A stretch of 64,000 bases of DNA, from assembly GCA_029265255.1 (NCBI GenBank), contig JAJUJQ010000002.1, positions 1 to 64,000 on the forward strand. The letters run 5' to 3'. A program made the translations under genes and the position numbers. Origin of the DNA: Spirochaetota bacterium (lineage in GTDB: Bacteria; Spirochaetota; Spirochaetia; Treponematales; Rectinemataceae). The notes below the pieces were generated by a model, which saw nothing but the letters and a program-made list of their open reading frames with translations, did not search any database and was not told the origin of the DNA. Shown one piece after another: positions 7,623 to 14,517 of the stretch (position 1 is its first letter; every line of letters starts with the position of its first letter).

Positions 7623-8514
7623 GATGTTCGCCCCCTTCTGGATTATTTTCAGCGACGCCGGCGTAGGCGAGAGTGCGATGTGCCCTCGTAATCATGGGGG
7701 CATCGATCATTCTCCCATCAACCGCCACAACACCCGACTTGCGGGCTATGGCTTCGCGATACGCCTTGAGGATTCGTTGTGCCTGTTCGACTTCTTTTTC
7801 GGTTGGGGTGAATACGCGGTGCACCAGCTCGATCTGGCGTGGATGGACGCAGGATTTGCCGTCGAATCCGAGTTGTTTGGCAAGCTCCGTCTCTTTGATG
7901 AAGTGCTCCTCATCGTTGAGATCGCTGAAAACCGAATCGATGGGGCTTATCCCGGCTTCCCGAGCAGCGAAGACGATCAGGCTTTTCGCGACGAGCAATT
8001 CGGTACCGTCTTTTGTTTTTGTGGTTTTAAGCGAAGTGGCAAAGTCCTCTCCTCCGATGGCGAGCGCCATCATGCGGGAAGTCGAGGTGGCGATGGCGTA
8101 TGCGTTTCGCAATCCGCGCGGGCTTTCGATTGCTGCCATGAGACGAATGGAACCTTCGGGATACCCATATCGGGCTTCAGCCTTGCTGACGATGTCATCG
8201 ATGCGTTTCATCTCCTCGGCATCCTCGCATTTTGGAAGCCTAATAAAGTCGGGCTTCGCGGAGAGGATCACCTCGAGGTCGTCATAGCCCCAGGGGGTAG
8301 AAATATGGTTGATACGCACGCCAACTTCGCAGGGAAATCGGATGGTACGGATGACGTTGCGGACAAGTAGGCGTGCGGCATCCTTTTCGTAGATGGAGAC
8401 CGCGTCTTCCAGGTCGAAAATCAGGCTGTCCGCGCCGTAGATACCCGCGTTCTGTAACACCCCCGCATTGTTCCCCGGAGCGAAGAGCATGGCGCGTCGG
8501 AGGGATTCACGCAT
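7615..8514 (-). CDS. citE: Citrate lyase beta subunit (citryl-ACP lyase)
   Basis: CitE cleaves citryl-ACP to acetyl-ACP and oxaloacetate. The product is 299 aa from ATG 8514 (MRESLRRAMLFAPGNN). It has the HpcH/HpaI aldolase fold signatures: FDLEDAVS for Mg2+/phosphate contacts, RINHISTPWGYDD, and the metal-binding Glu in AAIESPRGL. GGEDFA and DGKSCVHPRQI follow toward the C-terminus. The frame is open to 8739, but the extra 75 residues have no family similarity and would overlap citD almost completely. It overlaps citD by 8 nt and citF by 8 nt. Confidence 0.96.
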   Translation of the reverse strand: MRESLRRAMLFAPGNNAGVLQNAGIYGADSLIFDLEDAVSIYEKDAARLLVRNVIRTIRFPCEVGVRINHISTPWGYDDLEVILSAKPDFIRLPKCEDAEEMKRIDDIVSKAEARYGYPEGSIRLMAAIESPRGLRNAYAIATSTSRMMALAIGGEDFATSLKTTKTKDGTELLVAKSLIVFAAREAGISPIDSVFSDLNDEEHFIKETELAKQLGFDGKSCVHPRQIELVHRVFTPTEKEVEQAQRILKAYREAIARKSGVVAVDGRMIDAPMITRAHRTLAYAGVAENNPEGGEHHD

Positions 8515-8797
8515 GGGGCTCCTCCTCCGCGATCGCACGCTGCAGGGCAGTTTCGAGTCTGGCTTCGATCGCGTAGTCCAGAGCCCCGCGATCTGTCGCG
8601 TGAACGCGCACGTCCTGAATGCCAGAGGTATGAAGCATTGCCACGATGAGATGTTCGATGTGCGCCCCGAATTGCTTTTTTGCTGGGCTTGTAAGTTCGA
8701 CCCGAATACCGGAACCCGGATCGGCTGGGGCAAGCTCAATCAGGATGTCTCCGGATTCAAGCGTGCCGGCCTGCGCAGGCCGTCTGATTCGTATCAT
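8507..8797 (-). CDS. citD: Citrate lyase gamma subunit (acyl carrier protein)
   Basis: CitD carries the phosphoribosyl-dephospho-CoA prosthetic group of the lyase. The 96-aa length is typical. The attachment site is the Ser in AGTLESGDILIEL (Ser16), preceded by a basic N-terminus, as in characterised CitD. Its start lies 41 nt inside the 3' end of citG, an unusually long overlap for this operon. Confidence 0.93.
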   Translation of the reverse strand: MIRIRRPAQAGTLESGDILIELAPADPGSGIRVELTSPAKKQFGAHIEHLIVAMLHTSGIQDVRVHATDRGALDYAIEARLETALQRAIAEEEPHA

Positions 8798-9695
8798 CGG
8801 AATACTCCTTGCGAGAAAATCGCTGCGTGAATGCTATGGTTTTTCGTAAAAACAGCGTGAGCGCGAGCATGTCGGCGGACCCGCCGGGGCTGAGCCTGCG
8901 CTGCCTCGCCTCTTCGCAGAACCTTGCAAGGGATGCTGCGCCCAGGCTAGACCCTCCGCCTCCGCCTCCGCCTCCGCACTCGAGCACCTCGCGTGCGCGC
9001 CGCTGCATGAACGCGATTCCTTCCAGACCGCCGCGAGAAAGCAGACAGGTATCGTCAAGCGCTGATATAGAAAAAAGAAGCGCGCTAAGCCGGCGTGATG
9101 GGGTATCTTTGCGCAAGAGATAGGGCAGCATTTGTCTGAACACGAGAGGATATCCGGTTTGTGCCTGGCCGCGCGCGCCGGTGACGCCATATTTTTGGAA
9201 CTGTCTCAGGCCAGCGCTTGCTGGCGCTGCGGGAAGCTCGCGCGTGACTATTTCCCCAGCGATGCGCATGATAGTATGGCGTATTGCGGCTGCCACGCGG
9301 GATGGATTGCCGCGCAAGGGGGCGGGTGGGTTTGCGATCACATATCCTGCGGCAGCGGCAGCGAGCCCTATGCTGAAAATTGCGCCTTTATGTGTATTGA
9401 TGCCGCCGGTTGCCCGGTACATGATGGCCTCGGCTTCTAAGCCCAGAGGCCGCAGATGGGATAGGAGCAGAGGCAATTCGGCGCGCGATGAATTCATCCC
9501 TGCACGCGCGCATGCGCAGAAGTAGGGACGCAGCGCGCACGCGGATGCCTGGAAGTGTGAGAAACACATGTCCTGATGAGCGCCAGATGAGCTTGGACAT
9601 ACAAGGCCAGGTTTGCCTTCCAAGCTTGCTTCCTCCAGGAGCGCCTGGGATGCGTACGCACCTATCTGACGGGTGCAGCTCGATGCGTCATGCAT
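8757..9695 (-). CDS. citG: Triphosphoribosyl-dephospho-CoA synthase
   Basis: CitG makes the prosthetic-group precursor from ATP and dephospho-CoA. The product is about 312 aa from ATG 9695, which has GAGG upstream and overlaps the citX stop by 8 nt. Family motifs are EASLEGKPGLV followed by SGAHQDM, GGINTHKGAIFSIG, TGARGQAQ and the C-terminal SPGGSADMLALTLF. A run of eight Gly (residues about 246-253) is encoded by a GGAGGC hexanucleotide repeat (about 8953-8976). Gain or loss of a unit there would stay in frame. The last residues overlap citD. Confidence 0.93.
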   Translation of the reverse strand: MHDASSCTRQIGAYASQALLEEASLEGKPGLVCPSSSGAHQDMCFSHFQASACALRPYFCACARAGMNSSRAELPLLLSHLRPLGLEAEAIMYRATGGINTHKGAIFSIGLAAAAAGYVIANPPAPLRGNPSRVAAAIRHTIMRIAGEIVTRELPAAPASAGLRQFQKYGVTGARGQAQTGYPLVFRQMLPYLLRKDTPSRRLSALLFSISALDDTCLLSRGGLEGIAFMQRRAREVLECGGGGGGGGSSLGAASLARFCEEARQRRLSPGGSADMLALTLFLRKTIAFTQRFSRKEYSDDTNQTACAGRHA

Positions 9696-10275
9696 AGCGG
9701 GCCTCACGATCATCTGATCCTGCCGATACCTGTTCAAGATACGATTCCGCTTTCCGAACAAGATCGGTAAGGCTGTGGCGGCGTTCAGCTATGCAGAAAA
9801 ATGCGTGGTTGCCGCAAATTAGACAGGAGCGAGGGCTCGCTCCTACCTCTTCTCTGCGAAAGGGGGTTAAGGCGTCACCATTCAGGACAAACAAATCGAG
9901 ATCGAGAACCGGCCCCCAGGGAAGTTGTTCTTCCAGCCTGATGCATAGGATTTTCAGGGCGCGCGCATCATCCGTGCGGACCGCCAGAAACGCCTCAGGT
10001 CCAGCTGCGCCGGACCTGAACCGCGTTTCGCGGATCGACCCCAGCCTGTCATGCATGATGGCTTCCCGCAGTATTGAGAGCGTTTGCAAGACGGCGGTCC
10101 GTTTGGATGGCGAATCTTTGACCGGCCCTGGAATGCGGAGGGTGACGCAGATGACAGCGCTTGAATACTGGACAGCCATGACGCGGCACTGGAGAGCGCG
10201 AGATTCCCGCGCCTCCAGAATGGCTCTCTGCAGGCTCTTTAGGCCGCTCGGTTCATCATTCCCTGCCATCATCAC
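9688..10275 (-). CDS. citX: Apo-citrate lyase phosphoribosyl-dephospho-CoA transferase
   Basis: CitX attaches the prosthetic group made by CitG to CitD. The 195-aa length fits stand-alone CitX; some enterobacteria have a CitX-CitG fusion, but here they are separate. The C-terminal RSCLICGNHAFFCIAERRHS block is the family signature. The start is a cluster GTG-ATG-ATG at 10275, 10272 and 10269 behind AAAGAGG, and the exact codon is uncertain by two residues. It follows tctA by 63 bases and begins the lyase part of the operon. Confidence 0.9.
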   Translation of the reverse strand: MMMAGNDEPSGLKSLQRAILEARESRALQCRVMAVQYSSAVICVTLRIPGPVKDSPSKRTAVLQTLSILREAIMHDRLGSIRETRFRSGAAGPEAFLAVRTDDARALKILCIRLEEQLPWGPVLDLDLFVLNGDALTPFRREEVGASPRSCLICGNHAFFCIAERRHSLTDLVRKAESYLEQVSAGSDDREARYA

Positions 10276-10338
10276 ATGCCTCTTTGTGCCATCATCCTTG
10301 CGAGCCCGCGTCCGCGTCCTGGATACCCGGCTATGCTT

Positions 10339-11850
10339 TTAGCGGGCGGCAGCCCCCTGCCGTTTTGCCTTCAAACGCTGGTATACCGGCATAAAGAAGG
10401 ATCCGACAGTGAGGATTGCCAAAACGATCGTAATGACATCCGAGAAGAACACGGCATAGCTTCCGTTGGAGATCGTGAGCGCCTGCCTGAACTTCTCTTC
10501 GATCGAGCCTCCGATAATCGCTCCAAGCACCATGGGCGAGGTCGGGAATCCCGACCGCTTCATGAAGAGCCCCAACAGCCCGAATCCGATGACGATGAGA
10601 AAATCGAAGGTCGCGTTAGATATCGAATAGGTTCCCAGAAAAGCGAGGCCCAGAATGATCGGATAAAGAATCCGTTCGGGAATCGACAAAATGCGAACCA
10701 AGCCGCCGGCCATCGGGATGTTGACAACCGCGAGGACAAGGTTGCCGATGAACATGGAGGCGATAACACCCCAGGCGATCTCTGGCGTTTTCTGGAAGAG
10801 AAGGGGGCCGGGCTGAAGGCCGAGCATCATGAGCGCGCCCAGCATGATGGCGGTCGTGCCTGATCCAGGGACGCCGAGCGTCATCATGGGGATCAGCGCA
10901 CCGACCGAGGCGGCATTGTTCGCAGCTTCTGGCGCGGCGAGCCCCTCGATTGCTCCTTCGCCAAATTCTTCTTTATGCTTGGAAAGGTTCTTCTCCTGGT
11001 TATAGGCCATGATCGAGGCCATGGTTGCGCCCGTACCTGGTAGCACACCGATGAGGAATCCCAGTGGGGTAGACCGCAGAATGGGCTTCCATGAACGCTT
11101 CCAATCCTCTTTAGTTATCCAGATTCTTCCGAATTTTTTCTGTATCTTTGTCTGGCCTTTGCCGATCGACTTGATGCTTTCGAAAACTTCGCCCAGCGCA
11201 TAGATACCGATGATGGCAATGAGAAAATCGATACCCCCCTGCAGTTCCATGAGCCCGAAGGTAAAGCGATGGACTCCCGACAGCGAATCGATGCCGACAG
11301 TGGAGATGAGCAAGCCGAGGAACATCGAGACGAATCCCTTCAGGACCTTGCCTTCGCCGGACATCGACGCGGTGGCCGAAAGGGCAAACAGGTAGAGCAT
11401 GAGGTACTGTGCGGGTCCGAATTTAATGGCAAGTTTGGCGAGCGGACTGGTGAGAAAGATCATGAATACCGTTGCCAGAAGGCCGCCAATAAATGAGGCG
11501 ATGGCGGAAATGGCGAGCGCGGCTTCCGGCCGTTTCTTTTTCGTCGCCAAGGGGTAACCGTCCCAGCAGGAAGCGATAGCGGCGCCGTCTCCGGGGGTGT
11601 TGATAAGGATCGATGAGCGAGATCCGCCATACATGGCACCGTAGTATACCCCTGCCATGGTGATCAGCGCACCGACGGGCCCCATCTTGAATGTCAAAGG
11701 CAAAAGAATAGCGACGCCTGACGCAGGACCGATTCCCGGCAGCATGCCGATAATGGTGCCAAGGACGCCGCCAACGGTGACCCACAGAAGATTGATCGGC
11801 TGAAACGCGACGGAGAGTCCAATTCCAAGATTATGTAGAATATCCAGCAT
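10339..11850 (-). CDS. tctA: Tripartite tricarboxylate transporter large permease TctA
   Basis: TctA is the large membrane component of a TTT-family importer. The 503-aa length and about 11-12 hydrophobic segments match the family. The signature GTIIGMLPGIGPASGVAILLP is near residues 35-55, with the internal repeat FLIGVLPGTGATMASIMAY about residues 280-300. GGSRSSILINTPGDGAA is the conserved loop. It starts one base after the tctB stop, so the two are coupled. The neighbouring citrate lyase genes point to citrate as substrate. Confidence 0.95.
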   Translation of the reverse strand: MLDILHNLGIGLSVAFQPINLLWVTVGGVLGTIIGMLPGIGPASGVAILLPLTFKMGPVGALITMAGVYYGAMYGGSRSSILINTPGDGAAIASCWDGYPLATKKKRPEAALAISAIASFIGGLLATVFMIFLTSPLAKLAIKFGPAQYLMLYLFALSATASMSGEGKVLKGFVSMFLGLLISTVGIDSLSGVHRFTFGLMELQGGIDFLIAIIGIYALGEVFESIKSIGKGQTKIQKKFGRIWITKEDWKRSWKPILRSTPLGFLIGVLPGTGATMASIMAYNQEKNLSKHKEEFGEGAIEGLAAPEAANNAASVGALIPMMTLGVPGSGTTAIMLGALMMLGLQPGPLLFQKTPEIAWGVIASMFIGNLVLAVVNIPMAGGLVRILSIPERILYPIILGLAFLGTYSISNATFDFLIVIGFGLLGLFMKRSGFPTSPMVLGAIIGGSIEEKFRQALTISNGSYAVFFSDVITIVLAILTVGSFFMPVYQRLKAKRQGAAAR

Positions 11851-11851
11851 G

Positions 11852-12337
11852 TCAGCCTCCTATCAGGTCTAGAATCCGTCCCGGCGGCAAGGTGATACCG
11901 AGCACTCGGCCGAATACGACATAGATGCCCACCGCGAACAGCATGGCGATCACGGTTGGCCACAGCATTTTCTTCGCTGTTGAGATATAGAGCATCAGCG
12001 CTTCGAGAAATAGAAATGTTGAGATCATGAATCCAAGAAAGTCGAAGAGCAGGGTATACAGAAGTCCCAGAATCGTAATGAAGGCAACAATCTTTCCATC
12101 GGCTCCGATTCTGATTTGAACAGGTTCGGCGTTCCTGCCGCTACGCTGGCGCTTTAGTTCAGAAAGTATCAGAACAATCGAGAGTATGCTCATGGACCCC
12201 GAAATGATGAGCGGATAGATTCGGGGAGCCCATGGGTCCCCGAACATTGCTTCGGGAATGGAGAGTGCTCCTACGCCATAGGCAAGCGCGAGCACGAGAA
12301 AGAACAGGTCGGCGACCAGTTCAAAGGTCAGTATCAT
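11852..12337 (-). CDS. tctB: Tripartite tricarboxylate transporter small permease TctB
   Basis: TctB is the small membrane subunit of the citrate-type TTT importer. The product is about 161 aa with four hydrophobic segments. ATG 12337 is chosen over the longer frame (12406) because AGGAGGG lies 8 bases upstream and the product then starts directly with the first membrane helix (MILTFELVADLFFLVLA). FGDPWAPRIYPLIIS is the conserved TctB loop. It is separated from tctC by a 122-base gap holding a strong hairpin. Confidence 0.9.
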   Translation of the reverse strand: MILTFELVADLFFLVLALAYGVGALSIPEAMFGDPWAPRIYPLIISGSMSILSIVLILSELKRQRSGRNAEPVQIRIGADGKIVAFITILGLLYTLLFDFLGFMISTFLFLEALMLYISTAKKMLWPTVIAMLFAVGIYVVFGRVLGITLPPGRILDLIGG

Positions 12338-12410
12338 GATAGGCCCTCCTGTCTGGGAGTCTCGACAGCTAGTTCTTGGTGCATAGTGGTCATGAAGGAA
12401 TCGCACGCGA

Positions 12411-12446
12411 GCCGGTCTGTCTTTCCTCTACGAAAGACAAACCGGC
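12411..12446 (-). promoter_or_regulatory. Stable stem-loop between tctC and tctB
   Basis: GCCGGTCTGTCTTTC (12411-12425) pairs with GAAAGACAAACCGGC (12432-12446), with one mismatch and a 6-base loop. No T-run follows on the minus strand, so it is more likely a 3' mRNA-stabilising structure behind the binding-protein gene than a full terminator. Confidence 0.7.
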
Positions 12447-12459
12447 AACTGCGTAGATG

Positions 12460-13452
12460 TTATTTAGCGAGAATGCCGAGCTCTTCGAAGATCTCCTTGT
12501 ATTCCTCATTGGTCTTATCGAGGAATGTCTTGAATTCAGGTGCGTCCTGATAGGCAAGAGTCCAGGACTGCTCGGTCATGACTTTCTTCCACGTCTCTGT
12601 CTTGACCATTTTTGCCAGGGTTTCGCGCCAGTACTTCACTGCGTATTCCGGCATGTCGGGAGGTCCGAAAAGACCCCGCCAGTTGGCGAACTCAACATCG
12701 ATACCCTGTTCCTTCATGGTTGGGTAGGTTGCCACAATACCGGCTCCAATACGGGTAGGAGCCGTGATGCCGAGAATGCGCACGTCACCAGACTCAACCA
12801 AGCCTCGGAGGCTCGCGATATCAGAAGACAGGACGTCGATAAAGCCGCCCATCAGTTGGGTAGGACCGGTAGAGTCCTGGAAGGCGATGTACTGAATCTT
12901 GCGCAAATCTTTGATTCCGTATGCTTTGGCTACATAAAGGAATACAATATGATCCATCGATCCAGCCGCAGAGCCGCCCCCAATCTTGACCGAGGTCGGA
13001 TTAGCCTTGATCGCTTCAAGGACATCTTTCATTGTTTTGAACTTGCTGTTCTTTGAGACATAGAAGGCGCCATAGTCGGCGATGAGCCTGGCAAGCGGCG
13101 TCGTGTCCTGATAGCCATACTTTGAGGTGCCGTTCAGCTTGATGAAGAGGAGCGGGGGCGAATACACACTGATGAGGTCATCCACGCCGCGCTTGGTCTG
13201 CATGTAGGCGAGGTTTACGCCACCGCCGCCACCAGTGCGGTTGGTTACGGGCATGGGGACCGGAACAAGCTTCTCATCCTGCAGGGTCTTGGCGACCATG
13301 CGGATTGTGGTGTCCCATCCGCCGCCCGCTCCCGACGGGGCAACGAATTCCATAGGTTTGGTCGGGTAAGCGGCAGGCGCTTTCTGCGCATACGCCGCCA
13401 TCCCGATGACTGACAACGCGATCAGTCCGAACAGGATTCTTTTTGCTGACAT
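12460..13452 (-). CDS. tctC: Tripartite tricarboxylate transporter binding protein TctC
   Basis: TctC is the periplasmic solute-binding protein of the TTT system. The 330-aa product starts with a clear signal peptide (MSAKRILFGLIALSVIGMAAYAQ). Then comes the family N-terminus YPTKPMEFVAPSGAGGGWDTT and the conserved NRTGGGGGVNLAYM. AAGSMDHI, and AFQDSTGPTQLMGGFIDVLSSD, where the family binds the ligand carboxylates, come later. AGGAGG lies upstream of the ATG. It is the first gene of a nine-gene citrate operon and is divergent from a LysR-type regulator. Confidence 0.95.
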   Translation of the reverse strand: MSAKRILFGLIALSVIGMAAYAQKAPAAYPTKPMEFVAPSGAGGGWDTTIRMVAKTLQDEKLVPVPMPVTNRTGGGGGVNLAYMQTKRGVDDLISVYSPPLLFIKLNGTSKYGYQDTTPLARLIADYGAFYVSKNSKFKTMKDVLEAIKANPTSVKIGGGSAAGSMDHIVFLYVAKAYGIKDLRKIQYIAFQDSTGPTQLMGGFIDVLSSDIASLRGLVESGDVRILGITAPTRIGAGIVATYPTMKEQGIDVEFANWRGLFGPPDMPEYAVKYWRETLAKMVKTETWKKVMTEQSWTLAYQDAPEFKTFLDKTNEEYKEIFEELGILAK

Positions 13453-13502
13453 CGATTATCCTCCTTGCCATGGTACCGGCAGACCGGTCTCCTCTGGCAG
13501 CG

Positions 13503-13552
13503 ATACAGATATTGAGGAAGTATACGATTGTTTGTGTATGTCAGGGTAATAC
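13503..13552. promoter_or_regulatory. Candidate LysR-type operator between tctC and the regulator
   Basis: The divergent spacer holds inverted ATAC/GTAT elements. GTAT (13536-13539), nine bases and ATAC (13549-13552) give a T-N11-A LysR-type box. A second pair is ATAC (13503-13506) and GTAT (13520-13523). TATACT on the minus strand (13519-13524) could be the -10 for tctC; it has no good -35, as expected for an activator-dependent promoter. Confidence 0.4.
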
Positions 13553-13608
13553 TTTGTTTCTATTGCCAGCCATAGAAGAGGCGGATATCATGATGTGCGA
13601 GAGTACGC

Positions 13609-14478
13609 ATGGAAGAGAGAGACTGGAAGATCATCGACACACTGTATCGCGAAAAAAGCATCTCGAGGACCGCGAAAGCATTGTACATTTCGCAGCCGGC
13701 CCTTACCGCGCGGCTTCACCTTATCGAACAGGACTTGGGCTGTGTTCTGGCTATCCGTACGAGCAAAGGAGTCAAATTTACACCACAGGGAGAATTTGTC
13801 GCGGAAAAGGCGCGATCCTTTCTGCGTGAGTTCGAACAGGTTCGAGAAGCGTTGCAGGCGTTCAGCGATGGGATCAGCGGGACGATTCGCATCGCTGCCT
13901 CGCAGTTTATGATGAAATATGTCTTGCCGGGCCTGCTTGGAAAATTCAAGGTACAGTATCCAGCAGTCGATTTTACTCTCGTATCGGGCTGGAGCAAGGA
14001 CATTTACGGCATCGTACGCTGTGGCGATGCGCATGTGGGGTTTGTGCTCGATACTCTTGAGTGGGAAGAGGAGCGCTACCTTCTCTTTTCCGATCCTATG
14101 TGTATTGTAAGCACTGCTGAAATTCGCATCGATGAGTTGCCGGACATGCCACGGATCGAATTCCGGACTAATCCCTCGAACAAGGCAGTGCTGGATCGAT
14201 GGTGGCAAAATCGCTTCGACCGGCCTCCACGAATTGCCATGGTGGTGGACATTCTCGATACCTGCCATGAGATGGTGCGCCATGGGCTTGGATACGCGCT
14301 GCTTCCGAAAATGATTGTGAAGCGCGATCCTCTGCTGCATATCGAGGAGCTACGTGATCAGGACGGACAGCCGATCTATCGCTCGGGATGGATGGTCTAC
14401 AGCAGCAAGATACGAGACCTGCCGGTCGTCGAGCACTTCATTGATTTCGTAAAAAACACGGGCATTGAGGGGAGGTAG
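13609..14478 (+). CDS. LysR-family transcriptional regulator, probable citrate operon activator
   Basis: The 289-aa protein has the LysR layout. The N-terminal winged helix-turn-helix covers about residues 5-62 (SISRTAKALYISQPALTARLHLIEQDLG then RTSKGVKFTPQGE). A linker helix and a two-lobed effector domain starting near residue 90 (GTIRIAASQFMMKYVLPGLLGKF) follow. It is transcribed away from tctCBA-citXGDEFC across 156 bases, the usual arrangement for a LysR regulator of the adjacent operon. Citrate as effector is an inference. Many citrate fermenters instead use the CitAB two-component pair, which is not seen here. Confidence 0.9.
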   Translation: MEERDWKIIDTLYREKSISRTAKALYISQPALTARLHLIEQDLGCVLAIRTSKGVKFTPQGEFVAEKARSFLREFEQVREALQAFSDGISGTIRIAASQFMMKYVLPGLLGKFKVQYPAVDFTLVSGWSKDIYGIVRCGDAHVGFVLDTLEWEEERYLLFSDPMCIVSTAEIRIDELPDMPRIEFRTNPSNKAVLDRWWQNRFDRPPRIAMVVDILDTCHEMVRHGLGYALLPKMIVKRDPLLHIEELRDQDGQPIYRSGWMVYSSKIRDLPVVEHFIDFVKNTGIEGR

Positions 14479-14517
14479 GCTACCCCCTGTCTCTTATGCA
14501 CTATTGCGAGCCCCGGC

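Noticed and set aside
8953..8976. Phase-variable on/off switch in citG
   Set aside because: The repeat unit is six bases, so gain or loss stays in frame and could only change the number of Gly.
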